Assembly: GCF_030149505.1 (NCBI RefSeq)
Contig: NZ_JASBRN010000066.1
Location: forward strand, 1-52,210
Direction of reading: 5' to 3'
Length of the DNA stretch: 52,210 nt
From: Nocardioides sp.
GTDB lineage: Bacteria > Actinomycetota > Actinomycetes > Propionibacteriales > Nocardioidaceae
In this document: in pieces, positions 19,826-29,128 of the stretch
How the letters are laid out: every line of letters starts with the position of its first letter
Numbering within the stretch: the stretch's first letter is position 1
The notes under the pieces: generated by a model
What the model saw: only the letters and a program-made list of their open reading frames with translations
Databases searched by the model: none
What the model was told of the DNA's origin: nothing
Made by a program: the position numbers and the translations under genes

Positions 19826-20782
19826 TCAGAAAAGCGCCGAGGCGAGGGCCCGCCGGCCGCTGAGCACGCGGGGGTCGTCGTTGCCGACGGCGGCGAAGAG
19901 CCCGAGCAGGTGGTCGCGGGCGCGGTCGCGCTCCTTCTCCGACGTCCGTCGCACCAGCTCGACCAGCCGGGCGAAGGCGTCCTCGACGTGGCCGCCGAGC
20001 ATGTCGAGGTCGGCGACCAGGGTCTGGGCGTCGACGTCGTCGGGGGCGGACGCGGCCGCCGCGCGCGCGGCCTGCAGGTCCACGCCCTGGGTCCGCTGGA
20101 GCACCTTGGCCATCGCCAGGCCGGCGGCCGCCTCGGTGTCGGCGGGGTTGGCCGAGACCAGCTTCTGGTACTCCTCCACCGCCCGGTCCACGTCACCGGC
20201 CTCGAGCGCGTCCTGCGCCGGGGCGTAGCGCGGGTCCGTCGCCGGCTCCTCGCCGCCGGCGGTGGGAGCGGCGGCGCGAGGCTGGTGGCGCCCGGCGATC
20301 CCCTGGGTCGTCAGCTGCTGGCCGACCTGCTGCAGCACGGTGCGCAGCTCGTCGATCCCCAGCACGTCCTGGAGCAGCGGCTGCGGACGACCGTCGAGCA
20401 CGGCCATCACGAACGGCACCGAGGGCAGCTGCACGGCCTGGGCGATCGCGGGCGTGGCGTCGACGTCGACCAGCCCGGCCAGGAACCGCCCGTCGTGCTC
20501 GTCGACGACCGTGGCGAGGTCGCGGGCCATCTGCTCGCTCTCCGGCAGCCGGCTGGCGGAGAAGAACACCAGCAGCACCGGCGCGGTCATCGAGGACTCG
20601 ACGACCTCCTGGAAGTTCTGCTCGGTGACGGTGACGGAGTACGCCGACCCGCCGCCGGCCCCCGCGGAGCCGCCCTGCGCGCCGGCGCCGCCGGCCGCGC
20701 CACCCGCAGCACCTTGTGGGGCGGGGCGCTTGAGCGCGGAGAGGTCGATCGCACCGGGTCGGGAGAACGGCTGCTGCGTCAT
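19826..20782 (-). CDS. YbbN-like thioredoxin-fold/TPR co-chaperone without CXXC
   Basis: A 318-residue protein with a low-complexity Gly/Ala linker (25-55), a thioredoxin fold (about 58-165) and a C-terminal TPR-like helical half. The active-site position reads SASRLPES instead of WCGPC, so it should be redox-inactive, as in many YbbN/CnoX homologues that act as holdases. The cis-proline region (LPSVPFVMAVLDG) is present. The second Met (20782) is chosen because a TAGGAT -10 lies 7 nt upstream. The M. tuberculosis homologue Rv1324 also sits beside fadA4 and glgB, matching this neighbourhood. Confidence 0.88.
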   Translation of the reverse strand: MTQQPFSRPGAIDLSALKRPAPQGAAGGAAGGAGAQGGSAGAGGGSAYSVTVTEQNFQEVVESSMTAPVLLVFFSASRLPESEQMARDLATVVDEHDGRFLAGLVDVDATPAIAQAVQLPSVPFVMAVLDGRPQPLLQDVLGIDELRTVLQQVGQQLTTQGIAGRHQPRAAAPTAGGEEPATDPRYAPAQDALEAGDVDRAVEEYQKLVSANPADTEAAAGLAMAKVLQRTQGVDLQAARAAAASAPDDVDAQTLVADLDMLGGHVEDAFARLVELVRRTSEKERDRARDHLLGLFAAVGNDDPRVLSGRRALASALF

Positions 20783-20789
20783 GGCCGAC

Positions 20790-20795
20790 ATCCTA
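20790..20795 (-). promoter_or_regulatory. -10 element of the ybbN-like gene
   Basis: TAGGAT on the minus strand, 7 nt before the ATG at 20782; it supports the second of two Met codons and a leaderless mRNA. Confidence 0.5.
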
Positions 20796-20830
20796 GGAAG
20801 CGTCGGTCCCCCCCGGTCAGGCGAGGCCCC

Positions 20831-22039
20831 TCACGCCAGACCCAGCGCGACCGCCTCCTCGCGGAGCTCCTCGCGGACCTGCGGGTGCGCCGCGTGCTCG
20901 ATCAGGTGCCGCGCCTGGGACCGCTCGTCGTGGCCGGCCACCTCGGCGACGCCCTGCTCGGTGATGACCGCGGTGGGCTGGAAGGAGGTGACCGGCTCGT
21001 CCACGAGCGGCACGATCGTGGAGCAGTCCGCCTTCGGGTGCCAGGAGCGCAGCGCCATCAGCGCCTGCCCACCGTCGCTGTGCAGCGCGCCGACGATGAA
21101 GTCGGTCTGGCCACCGAAGCCGGAGTGGATGCGCGCGTTGATCCGCGAGGCGTTGGCCTGGCCGAAGAGGTCGACCTGGAGCGCGGTGTTGACGCTGGTC
21201 ATGGCCGGGTTCCGCGCGATCAGCGCCGGGTCGTTGGCGGTCTCGGTGCGGATCATCCGCACCCGCGGGTTGCCGTCGACCCAGGCGAGCAGCTCGGGGG
21301 TGCCGAAGAGGAAGGAGGCGTGGATCGGCACGTCCGGGTCCAGCGCCCCCGCCAGCTCCAGCGCCAGGATCGAGTCGGAGAACATCTCGGTCCACACCCG
21401 CATCCCCCGTCGGCCGACCAGCCCGCGCAGCGCCGCGTCGGGCACCGCGCCGATCCCGGCCTGCAGGGTCGCGCCGTCGCCGACCCGCGCGGCCACCTGC
21501 TCGCCGATCAGGGCCGCCTCGTCGTCGATCCGGGCCGGCGCCGCGGGCACGGGCGGCTCGTCCGCCTCCACCAGCAGGTCGACGTGCTCGAGGTCGAGCT
21601 CGGCGTCGCCGAAGGTCCAGGGCACCTGGTCGCTGACCTGCGCCACGACCCGGCCACCTCGCGCGCGGGCCGCCTCGATGGCAGCCGGGAGGATGTTCAC
21701 CTCGGTGCCCAGGGACACCCTCCCGCCGCGGGGGCGGGTCGTGTGCAGGAGCACCAGGTCCGGCGGCTGGGTGGTGCGGAAGAGCCGCGGCACCAGCGAG
21801 AGCCGCGAGGGCGTGTAGCGCAACCGCGGGCTGCGCCGCATCCCCGGCCCGACGAACGGTGTCTCGAGCACCACCCCGTCGCGGTCCGGGATGCCGCGCT
21901 GGGCGTTGAGCATCCACAGCCGGTACGCCGGCAGCAGCCCGTCGACCAGGCCGAGCAGGTGCCCGGGGCTGGCGTGGTTGCCCGTGACCACGACCCGCGG
22001 GTCGTCCGGGAGGTCGGCCAGCAGCGTCGCGAGGTCCAC
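20831..22039 (-). CDS. Acetyl-CoA hydrolase/CoA-transferase family protein
   Basis: A 402-residue protein of the acetyl-CoA hydrolase/4-hydroxybutyrate CoA-transferase family. An N-terminal domain (about 1-180) precedes the C-terminal AcetylCoA_hyd_C part with LQAGIGAVPDAAL, MFSDSILALELAGAL, FGGQTDFIVGALHS and VITEQGVAEVAG. Members move CoA between short-chain acids or hydrolyse acyl-CoA; the exact acids here are unknown. It starts at GTG with a GGGGGAG ribosome site, 75 bp after meaB, so it could belong to the thiolase-meaB transcription unit. Context suggests a role in the acetate/butyrate-level acyl-CoA pool. Confidence 0.88.
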   Translation of the reverse strand: MDLATLLADLPDDPRVVVTGNHASPGHLLGLVDGLLPAYRLWMLNAQRGIPDRDGVVLETPFVGPGMRRSPRLRYTPSRLSLVPRLFRTTQPPDLVLLHTTRPRGGRVSLGTEVNILPAAIEAARARGGRVVAQVSDQVPWTFGDAELDLEHVDLLVEADEPPVPAAPARIDDEAALIGEQVAARVGDGATLQAGIGAVPDAALRGLVGRRGMRVWTEMFSDSILALELAGALDPDVPIHASFLFGTPELLAWVDGNPRVRMIRTETANDPALIARNPAMTSVNTALQVDLFGQANASRINARIHSGFGGQTDFIVGALHSDGGQALMALRSWHPKADCSTIVPLVDEPVTSFQPTAVITEQGVAEVAGHDERSQARHLIEHAAHPQVREELREEAVALGLA

Positions 22040-22114
22040 TCCCCCATCAGAGCAGACACGGCACCCGCACCCACCCGCCCGGTCGGGCCCGTTCCGCGGC
22101 AGGCCCGGGGCGCG

Positions 22115-23071
22115 TCAGTCCCCGAGCAGCCGGTCGGCAGCGGCGTACGGGTCGGTCTCACCGGCCGCGACCGCCTCGGCGAGCGCGTCGAGGGAGGACC
22201 GGTCGCCGATCTCCCACCGCGCGCGGAGCGCGGCGACCGCGACCGCCTCGACCTCGGCCCGGGCGCGTCGGGCGCGGCGCACGGCCAGCTGGCCGGTCTC
22301 CCCCAGCCACTCCCGGTGCGACGTCAGCGCTGCCACGACCTCCTCGACACCCTGCCCTGACTGCGCCACGGTGAGCACGATCGGCGGCTTCCAGGAGCCC
22401 TCCGCGCGCTCGGCGAGCGAAAGCCCGTTGCGCAGGTCGCGGCGCAGCCGCTCGGCGCCGTCGCGGTCGGCCTTGTTGACGACGTAGACGTCCCCGACCT
22501 CGAGGATGCCGGCCTTGGCGGCCTGGATGCCGTCGCCCATGCCGGGGGCGAGGAGCACCATCGTGGTGTCGGCGAGACCGGCGACCTCGACCTCGCTCTG
22601 GCCCACGCCGACGGTCTCGACGAGCACGACGTCGAAGCCGGCGGCGTCGAGGACGCGCACGGCCTGCGGGGTCGTGAAGGAGAGCCCGCCGAGGTGGCCA
22701 CGGGAGGCCATCGAGCGGATGAAGACGCCCTCGTCGGAGGCGTGGTCCTGCATCCGGATCCGGTCGCCCAGCAGGGCGCCGCCGGAGAACGGCGAGGAGG
22801 GGTCGACGGCGAGCACGCCTACCCGCTTGCCCGCGGCGCGCAGCGCGCCGATCAGGGCGTTCGTCGAGGTCGACTTCCCGACGCCGGGGGCGCCGGTCAG
22901 GCCGACCACGTGGGCACGGCCGGTGTGCGGCGCGAGCGCCGCCATCACCGGCCGCAGCAGGGGCGACTCGTCCTCGACCAGCGAGACGAGCCGGGCGACG
23001 GCCCGGGCCTGGCCGGCGCGTGCGCGCTCGACCAGGTCCGGGACCGCCGAGGCGTCAGCTCTTCGGGACAC
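22115..23071 (-). CDS. meaB: MeaB-type G-protein chaperone of an adenosylcobalamin mutase
   Basis: A 318-residue GTPase of the MeaB/ArgK family that loads and protects B12-dependent acyl-CoA mutases. Visible motifs are Walker [10 protein letters not shown] (about 60), [18 protein letters not shown], the switch region [15 protein letters not shown] and the base-specificity motif NKAD. The C-terminal dimerisation arm is present. It starts at GTG inside the end of the thiolase gene (17-bp overlap), indicating coupling. Its probable client is the ethylmalonyl-CoA mutase at 42.1-44.2 kb or a methylmalonyl-CoA mutase elsewhere. Older databases call this family LAO/AO transport ATPase. Confidence 0.93.
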   Translation of the reverse strand: MSRRADASAVPDLVERARAGQARAVARLVSLVEDESPLLRPVMAALAPHTGRAHVVGLTGAPGVGKSTSTNALIGALRAAGKRVGVLAVDPSSPFSGGALLGDRIRMQDHASDEGVFIRSMASRGHLGGLSFTTPQAVRVLDAAGFDVVLVETVGVGQSEVEVAGLADTTMVLLAPGMGDGIQAAKAGILEVGDVYVVNKADRDGAERLRRDLRNGLSLAERAEGSWKPPIVLTVAQSGQGVEEVVAALTSHREWLGETGQLAVRRARRARAEVEAVAVAALRARWEIGDRSSLDALAEAVAAGETDPYAAADRLLGD

Positions 23072-24245
23072 GCACGATCAGGGCGTCGCCCTGGCCGCCG
23101 CCGCCGCACAGCGCGGCCGCACCGGTGCCGCCACCGCGGCGCTTGAGCTCCAGGGCCAGGTGCAGCACCACGCGGGCACCGGACATGCCGACCGGGTGGC
23201 CCAGGGCGATCGCGCCACCGTTGACGTTGACCTTCTCGTCGGGGAGGCCGAGCGCGCGGGCCGAGGCGATGCCGACCGCGGCGAAGGCCTCGTTGAACTC
23301 GACCAGGTCGAGGTCGGCGGGCGAGATGCCCTCCTTGTCGCACGCCTTCTTGGTGGCGTTGGCGGGCTGCAGCTGGAGGGTGGAGTCGGGGCCGGCGACC
23401 ATGCCGTGCGCGCCGATCTCGGCCAGCCACTCCAGGCCCAGCTCCTCGGCCTTGGCCTTGCTCATCACGACCACGGCGCAGGCGCCGTCGGAGATCTGCG
23501 AGGAGGTGCCGGCGGTGATGGTGCCGTCCTTGGCGAAGGCGGGGCGCAGGCTGCCCAGCGACTCCGCGGTGGTGTCGCCGCGCACGCCCTCGTCGGCGGA
23601 GACGACGACCGGGTCGCCCTTGCGCTGCGGGATCGAGACCGGGACGACCTCCTCGTCGAAGACACCGTTCTTCCAGGCCAGCGCGGCCTTCTGGTGCGAG
23701 GCGGCGGCGAAGGCGTCCTGCTCCTCGCGGGTGAACTGGTCGGTCGCGGCGTTGCAGGCCTCGGTCAGGCCGCCCATGGCCTGCTGGGTGGCCTGGTCGA
23801 ACAGCGCGTCGTAGGCCATCGAGTCGACCAGCGCGGTGTCGCCGTACTTGAAGCCCTCGCGGGACTTCGGCAGCAGGTGCGGGGCGTTGGTCATCGACTC
23901 CATGCCGCCGGCCACGATGATGTCGGCCTCGCCGGCGCGGATCATCTGGTCGGCGGTGGCGATGGCGTTCAGGCCCGAGAGGCACACCTTGTTGATGGTG
24001 ATCGAGGGCACCGAGGCGGGCAGGCCACCGGCGAGGCCGGCCGCGCGGGCGGGGTTCTGGCCCGCGCCGGCGAGGATGACCTGGCCCATGATCAGGTAGT
24101 CGACCTGGTCACCGGACACGCCGGCCTTCTCCAGGGCGCCCTTGATCGCGAAGCCACCGAGGTCGGCGGCCGAGAAGCTCTTGAGCCCGCCGAGCAGGCG
24201 GCCGATCGGGGTGCGTGCCCCGGCGACGATGACGGTTCCGGACAT
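23055..24245 (-). CDS. Acetyl-CoA C-acetyltransferase (thiolase)
   Basis: A 396-residue biosynthetic-type thiolase condensing two acetyl-CoA to acetoacetyl-CoA, or cleaving it. The nucleophilic Cys88 lies in [27 protein letters not shown] holds the catalytic His and [14 protein letters not shown] the second Cys; NEAFA is also present. A strong GGAGGAG ribosome site precedes the ATG. It leads the transcription unit with meaB. The M. tuberculosis counterpart in the conserved neighbourhood is fadA4 (Rv1323). It supplies the first step of the ethylmalonyl-CoA route encoded around it. Confidence 0.95.
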   Translation of the reverse strand: MSGTVIVAGARTPIGRLLGGLKSFSAADLGGFAIKGALEKAGVSGDQVDYLIMGQVILAGAGQNPARAAGLAGGLPASVPSITINKVCLSGLNAIATADQMIRAGEADIIVAGGMESMTNAPHLLPKSREGFKYGDTALVDSMAYDALFDQATQQAMGGLTEACNAATDQFTREEQDAFAAASHQKAALAWKNGVFDEEVVPVSIPQRKGDPVVVSADEGVRGDTTAESLGSLRPAFAKDGTITAGTSSQISDGACAVVVMSKAKAEELGLEWLAEIGAHGMVAGPDSTLQLQPANATKKACDKEGISPADLDLVEFNEAFAAVGIASARALGLPDEKVNVNGGAIALGHPVGMSGARVVLHLALELKRRGGGTGAAALCGGGGQGDALIVRVPKS

Positions 24246-24443
24246 GGGGTTCTCCTCCAGTGCTGGCGTGGGCCCGACCCCCGGGGCACGCCGAGGTTCG
24301 CGGCGCGCCGGGCCGGGACCGGCTCAGGCTACCCACGAGTCACCTCGGCGGCGAGAGGCGTCCGTCGGACGTCCGGTGAGTCGCTCGTCACAACCTCCGC
24401 ACGTGCGTTGTCGCGCCCGCCCCCGTCGTACGACGATGCGGCC

Positions 24444-24896
24444 ATGAGCGCACCCCTGGACATCCCCGCCCACCTCTTCACCGCCATCGACCACGTCGGC
24501 ATGGCCGTGCCGGACCTCGACGAGGCGATCGCGTTCTACCGCGACACCTTCGGGATGACGCTGGCGCACGAGGAGACCAACGAGGAGCAGGGCGTGCGCG
24601 AGGCGATGATGGCGGTCGGCGACTCCGGCTCCTGCGTGCAGCTGCTCGCGCCGCTGTCGGAGTCCTCCACGATCGCCAAGTTCATCGACCGCAACGGCCC
24701 GGGCTGCCAGCAGATCGCCTACCGCGTCACCGACGTCGAGCAGGTCGCCGCGATCCTGCGCGAGCGCGGCCTGCGGATGCTGTACGACGCGCCCAAGCGC
24801 GGCACGTCCGACAGCCGGATCAACTTCGTCCACCCCAAGGACGCCGGCGGCATCCTCGTCGAGATCGTCGAGCCCGCCGCCCACGCGGCGCACTGA
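24444..24896 (+). CDS. mce: Methylmalonyl-CoA (ethylmalonyl-CoA) epimerase
   Basis: A 150-residue VOC-fold metalloenzyme that interconverts (2R)- and (2S)-methylmalonyl-CoA; homologues also act on ethylmalonyl-CoA. Metal ligands and catalytic acids are seen in AIDHVGMAVPDLDEAI, GPGCQQIAYRV and the C-terminal GGILVEIVEP. SRINFVHPKDAGG is a family signature. The ATG is the first start that keeps the whole domain. It diverges from the thiolase gene across 198 bp; a TACGAC at 24428 is a possible but weak -10. It links the product of Ccr to the B12-dependent mutases. Confidence 0.92.
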   Translation: MSAPLDIPAHLFTAIDHVGMAVPDLDEAIAFYRDTFGMTLAHEETNEEQGVREAMMAVGDSGSCVQLLAPLSESSTIAKFIDRNGPGCQQIAYRVTDVEQVAAILRERGLRMLYDAPKRGTSDSRINFVHPKDAGGILVEIVEPAAHAAH

Positions 24897-24980
24897 CCCG
24901 CCGCCGGACCGGACCGGCTGACGGGCCCTCCATGGCGTGCGTCACAGCCACTGGCCCGCGAGACGCCCTTCCCGTCACTG

Positions 24981-24997
24981 TTACCCATCGGTAATCT
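24981..24997 (+). promoter_or_regulatory. ccr promoter -10 and overlapping candidate operator
   Basis: TTACCCATCGGTAA (24981-24994) is an inverted repeat with 5-bp arms. It overlaps TAATCT (24992-24997), a good -10, leaving an mRNA leader of about 50 nt to the GTG at 25056. Related sites precede the ethylmalonyl-CoA mutase and 3-hydroxybutyryl-CoA dehydrogenase genes. Confidence 0.55.
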
Positions 24998-25055
24998 CAG
25001 CCCGCCGTCGCGGGCACCCGCCCCGACCGACTCCCGACGACACAGGAGCCACCCC

Positions 25056-26405
25056 GTGCAGCACATCCTCGACGCGATCCAGGCCCTCGACTCCGGCGAC
25101 GTGGCCTCGCAGGACTTCGCGAACCTTGCCCTGCCCGAGTCCTACCGCGCCGTGACCGTCCACAAGGACGAGGTCGACATGTTCGAGGGTGTCGCCACCC
25201 GCGACAAGGACCCGCGCAAGAGCCTCCACGTCGAGGACGTCGCCCTGCCCGAGCTCGGTCCCGGCGAGGCCTTCGTCGCGGTCATGGCCTCGGCGATCAA
25301 CTACAACACCGTGTGGACCTCGATCTTCGAGCCCGTCTCCACCTTCGGCTTCCTCGAGCGCTACGGCCGGCTCTCCGAGCTCACCAAGCGTCACGACCTG
25401 CCCTACCACGTGGTCGGCTCCGACCTCGCGGGCGTCGTGCTCAAGACCGGCCCCGGCGTGACCCAGTGGAAGCCGGGCGCCGAGGTCGTGGCGCACTGCC
25501 TCAGCGTCGAGCTCGAGGACCCGGCCGGCCACGACGACACGATGATGGACCCGCAGCAGCGGATCTGGGGCTTCGAGACCAACTTCGGCGGGCTCGCGCA
25601 CATCGCGCTGGTCAAGTCCAACCAGCTGCTCCCGAAGCCGGCCCACCTGACGTGGGAGGAGGCGGCCAGCCCGGGCCTGGTCAACGCCACGGCGTACCGC
25701 CAGCTGGTCTCCAAGAACGCCGGCCAGATGAAGCAGGGCGACAACGTCCTGATCTGGGGCGCCTCGGGCGGCCTGGGCGGCTTCGCGACGCAGTACGCCC
25801 TCAACGGCGGCGCCAACCCGATCTGTGTGGTCTCGAACGAGGAGAAGGCCAAGATCTGCCGCTCCATGGGCGCGGAGATGATCATCAACCGCTCCGAGGA
25901 GAACTGGAAGTTCTGGAACGAGGACAACACCGAGCAGAACCCCAAGGAGTGGCAGCGCCTGGGCAAGAAGATCCGCGAGCTCACCGGCGGTGAGGACATC
26001 GACATCGTCTTCGAGCACCCCGGTCGCGAGACCTTCGGCGCCTCGGTCTACGTCACCCGCAAGGGCGGCACCATCACGACCTGCGCCTCGACCACGGGCT
26101 ACATGCACGAGTACGACAACCGCTACCTGTGGATGAACCTCAAGCGGATCGTCTCCAGCCACTTCGCCAACTACCGCGAGGCCTACGAGGCCAACCGCCT
26201 CATCGACCAGGGCAAGATCCACCCGACCCTGTCGAAGACCTACACCCTCGACGAGGTCGGCCAGGCCTCCCTCGACGTCCACCACAACAAGCACCAGGGC
26301 AAGGTCGGCGTCCTGTGCCTGGCTCCCGAGGAGGGCCTGGGCGTGCGCGACCACGAGAAGCGCGCCAAGCACCTCGACGCGATCAACCGCTTCCGCGGAG
26401 TCTGA
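25056..26405 (+). CDS. ccr: Crotonyl-CoA carboxylase/reductase
   Basis: A 449-residue medium-chain dehydrogenase/reductase that reductively carboxylates crotonyl-CoA to ethylmalonyl-CoA with NADPH and CO2. Diagnostic segments are INYNTVWTSIFEPVSTF, YHVVGSDLAGVVL, the nucleotide loop WGASGGLGGFATQYA, and GGTITTCASTTGY with the downstream FANYREAYEANRL region; length is typical for Ccr. The start is a GTG with an AGGAG ribosome site. It is the committed step of the ethylmalonyl-CoA pathway and also provides extender units in polyketide producers. A strong hairpin follows the gene. Confidence 0.96.
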   Translation: MQHILDAIQALDSGDVASQDFANLALPESYRAVTVHKDEVDMFEGVATRDKDPRKSLHVEDVALPELGPGEAFVAVMASAINYNTVWTSIFEPVSTFGFLERYGRLSELTKRHDLPYHVVGSDLAGVVLKTGPGVTQWKPGAEVVAHCLSVELEDPAGHDDTMMDPQQRIWGFETNFGGLAHIALVKSNQLLPKPAHLTWEEAASPGLVNATAYRQLVSKNAGQMKQGDNVLIWGASGGLGGFATQYALNGGANPICVVSNEEKAKICRSMGAEMIINRSEENWKFWNEDNTEQNPKEWQRLGKKIRELTGGEDIDIVFEHPGRETFGASVYVTRKGGTITTCASTTGYMHEYDNRYLWMNLKRIVSSHFANYREAYEANRLIDQGKIHPTLSKTYTLDEVGQASLDVHHNKHQGKVGVLCLAPEEGLGVRDHEKRAKHLDAINRFRGV

Positions 26406-26427
26406 GCCGCCGCACCTGCTGCTCCCA

Positions 26428-26462
26428 CCACGAGGGCCGTCCCGCAGGGGCGGCCCTCGTGG
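26428..26462 (+). terminator. Hairpin terminator after ccr
   Basis: A perfect 12-bp stem (CCACGAGGGCCG paired with CGGCCCTCGTGG) and an 11-nt loop begin 23 bp after the ccr stop. There is no T tract, as is common in high-GC actinobacteria. Confidence 0.75.
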
Positions 26463-26587
26463 CGTCCCCAGCCGGTCCGGACCCGGAAGCACGGCAACTT
26501 CTCAGGCCCCGCAGGCGTCCTCCGGGTGTGTCCCACCGGGGCCCCGCGCCATGATGGGGCCCGCCACCGCACTCCCACGACTGGAAG

Positions 26588-26593
26588 TAGGTT
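26588..26593 (+). promoter_or_regulatory. -10 element of the FilP-like gene
   Basis: TAGGTT lies 7 nt before the ATG at 26601, suggesting a leaderless transcript. Confidence 0.5.
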
Positions 26594-26600
26594 GTCCTCC

Positions 26601-27887
26601 ATGAGCGACCAGGGCCTGTCCATCTTCGACGAGGAGCCCGGCTCCCCCGACGACAAGACCCAGGTGATCCCCGTCCAGGGAGCCTCGGCGAGCTCCGCGA
26701 GCAAGCCGAGCACCCCCGACGCGCAGGCCGGGCCCGGCTCCGCCGCCGGCGCCGGCCGTGCCGCGGGCGGGTCCGCGACCGGCCAGCCCACGGCCCAGCG
26801 TCCCGTCGTGCCGCCGGCTCCCGCGCCTGCCCGCGGCGCCGCGCCCGTGCCTCCGCCGAGCGGCAGTGCCTTCCCGGTCGTGCGCCGCGGCGGGTACGAC
26901 GTCGCCGCGGTCGACACGCGGTTGCGCCAGCTGCTCGCGGAGAAGTCCGAGGACGCCTCCCGCGTCGTGGCCACCGAGCGGCGCGTCGCCGAGCTGGAGG
27001 CCGAGCTGGAGAAGGTCCGCACCGAGCTCGCGGAGATGGAGCGACCGTCGTACGCCGGCCTGGGCGGGCGCGCCAGCGCGATGCTGCGCCTGGCCGAGGA
27101 GGAGGCCGCCGACGTGCGCGCCTCCGCCCAGCGCGACGCCGCCGAGATCCTGACCCAGGCCGAGCGCGACGCGAAGGCGATCCGTGCCGACGCCGCCCGC
27201 GAGGCCGAGGACATGCGCCTGGTCCAGCTGGCCGAGCTCGAGGAGCACCGCACCCGGCTGCTGACCGACGCCGAGCAGGAGCGCTCGCTGGCCCGCAGCG
27301 AGGCCGCCGACCTGCGTGCCTCCGCGCAACGGGAGGCCGAGCAGCTGCGGCTGGCCGCCCAGCAGGAGTCCACCGAGATGCGCACGGCCGCGCAGCGCGA
27401 GGTCGAGAAGGCCCGCGCGGCCGCCGACCGCGAGGTGACCGAGGCGCGCCGCACCCTGGCGGTGGAGAAGGAGCGGCTGGCCCGCGAGGCCGCCGACCAC
27501 CACGAGAGCGCCATGGCCGAGACCCAGCGCCTGGTCCAGGAGGCCGAGCAGCGCGCGACCGCCGCCGAGGAGCGCGGCCGCCAGGCCACGACCCAGGCCA
27601 CGCAGTACCGCGAGCAGTCCCAGGCCGAGGCCGACGCCCTGCTGCAGCGGGCCCGTCGCGAGGCCGAGCAGATCGTCACCTCGGCGCAGAAGCAGGCCGA
27701 GTCGATCTCGACGTCCGGCACCGCCGAGGCCGAGCGCGAGCTCGCCGCGGTGCGCGCGGAGGTCGAGCGGCTGCAGAAGCGCCGCGACGGCATCACCGCC
27801 CAGCTGGCCTCGCTGGCCGACATCGTGTCCGGCTTCGGCCGCGACGACGACGCGCCGGCAGCGGACCCCGAGGCGGGCTCGAAGTGA
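26601..27887 (+). CDS. FilP/Scy/DivIVA-like coiled-coil protein
   Basis: A 428-residue protein. The first 90 residues are Pro/Ala/Ser-rich and disordered. A short DivIVA-like stretch (GGYDVAAVDTRLRQLL, about 98-113) follows, then a long Ala/Glu/Arg-rich coiled coil to about residue 410. PSYAGLGGRASAMLRLAEEEA-like wording at about 150 is shared with Streptomyces proteins annotated as cellulose-binding or FilP-type. Such proteins form polar or filamentous cytoskeletal scaffolds; that role here is inference. The GTGA junction couples it to the permease gene downstream. The in-frame extension to 26526 lacks similarity and the -10 supports ATG 26601. Confidence 0.8.
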   Translation: MSDQGLSIFDEEPGSPDDKTQVIPVQGASASSASKPSTPDAQAGPGSAAGAGRAAGGSATGQPTAQRPVVPPAPAPARGAAPVPPPSGSAFPVVRRGGYDVAAVDTRLRQLLAEKSEDASRVVATERRVAELEAELEKVRTELAEMERPSYAGLGGRASAMLRLAEEEAADVRASAQRDAAEILTQAERDAKAIRADAAREAEDMRLVQLAELEEHRTRLLTDAEQERSLARSEAADLRASAQREAEQLRLAAQQESTEMRTAAQREVEKARAAADREVTEARRTLAVEKERLAREAADHHESAMAETQRLVQEAEQRATAAEERGRQATTQATQYREQSQAEADALLQRARREAEQIVTSAQKQAESISTSGTAEAERELAAVRAEVERLQKRRDGITAQLASLADIVSGFGRDDDAPAADPEAGSK

Positions 27888-29128
27888 GCACCGGGTCGGG
27901 CGGGCCGGAGGACGAACGGCCCGGCCCGGCCCCCTCGCGCCACCCGGAGGCGGCGCAGGAGCACGACCACTCCCGCCTGGCCGACGACGAGACCGTCGCG
28001 ATGGTCGAGGAGCACGAGGCCGCCGACGGGGACGGTGACGAGGACGCGCACGTCGGCCTGGTCGGTGGCCCCGACCACCTCGGGCACCCCGGTCCCCCGC
28101 TGGACCGCCGGGCGCCGTTCTACCTCGGCTTCTTCGGCGGGCTCGGGGCCCTCACCGCCTGGTGGCTCGGCACGACCCTCCTGGCCATCGGCAGCACGCT
28201 GCTGCTCATCGTGGTCTCGTTGTTCCTCGCGGCGGGGCTGCACCCGGCCGTCCTCTTCCTGGAGCGGCACGGCCTGCGCCGCGGCTTCGCGGTCCTCACC
28301 GTCACGGTCGCGTTCCTGTCGGGCGTCACGCTATTCGTCTTCGCGATCGTGCCGGTCATCGCCGACCAGGTCAGCGCGCTGACCGACCGGGCGCCGGGCT
28401 GGTTCGACCAGCTGCAGTCCAACGAGCGGATCCGCGACCTCGAGGCGGAGTACCAGGTCCTCGAGCGGGCCAAGGAGTACGTCGCCAGCGGCGACTTCAT
28501 CAGCGGCCTCTTCGGCGGGGTGCTGGGACTGGGCCTGGCACTGCTCGGGGCCGTGTTCAACGCCTTCATCATCCTGGTGCTGACGCTCTACTTCCTCGCC
28601 TCGATGGAGACCACCAAGGCCGCCGTCTACCGCCTGGCCCCGGCCTCGCGCCGCGACCGGGTCAGCCGGCTCGGCGACCGGGTGCTGGCCGGCATCGGCG
28701 GCTACGTCTCCGGCGCCTTCCTGGTGGCGCTGGTCGCGGGGCTGTCCTCGCTGGTCTTCCTCTTCGCCGTCGGCCTCGGGGAGTACGCCGTCGCCCTGGC
28801 CACCGTGGTCGCGCTGCTGGGCGTGATCCCGATGATCGGGGCCACCCTCGGCGCGGTCGTCGTCGTCGCGATCGGCTTCGCCACCGACGTCCAGACCGGG
28901 ATCATCTGCATCGTCTTCTACGTCGTCTACCAGCAGGTCGAGAACTACCTCATCTACCCGCGCGTGATGTCGCGCTCGGTCGACCTGCCTGGCGCGGTCA
29001 TCGTCATCAGCGCCCTGGTCGGCGCGGCCGTGCTCGGTGTCGTCGGTGCTCTGCTCGCCATCCCCACCGCCGCGGGCATCCTCATGCTGCTGCGCGAGGT
29101 CTACGTGCGGCGACAGGACGCCAGCTAG
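27884..29128 (+). CDS. AI-2E family transporter (PF01594-type permease)
   Basis: A 414-residue membrane protein. About 75 charged, cytoplasmic N-terminal residues (HPEAAQEHDH, DGDGDEDAHVG) precede 7-8 transmembrane segments typical of the AI-2E transporter/TqsA superfamily, including GLGLALLGAVFNAFIILVLT and the late motif VYQQVENYLIYPRVMSRSVD. Substrates range from autoinducer-2 to sodium/proton exchange and cannot be read here. It starts at GTG inside the stop of the FilP-like gene. Its stop shares the four bases CTAG with the stop of the convergent DMT gene. Confidence 0.9.
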   Translation: MSTGSGGPEDERPGPAPSRHPEAAQEHDHSRLADDETVAMVEEHEAADGDGDEDAHVGLVGGPDHLGHPGPPLDRRAPFYLGFFGGLGALTAWWLGTTLLAIGSTLLLIVVSLFLAAGLHPAVLFLERHGLRRGFAVLTVTVAFLSGVTLFVFAIVPVIADQVSALTDRAPGWFDQLQSNERIRDLEAEYQVLERAKEYVASGDFISGLFGGVLGLGLALLGAVFNAFIILVLTLYFLASMETTKAAVYRLAPASRRDRVSRLGDRVLAGIGGYVSGAFLVALVAGLSSLVFLFAVGLGEYAVALATVVALLGVIPMIGATLGAVVVVAIGFATDVQTGIICIVFYVVYQQVENYLIYPRVMSRSVDLPGAVIVISALVGAAVLGVVGALLAIPTAAGILMLLREVYVRRQDAS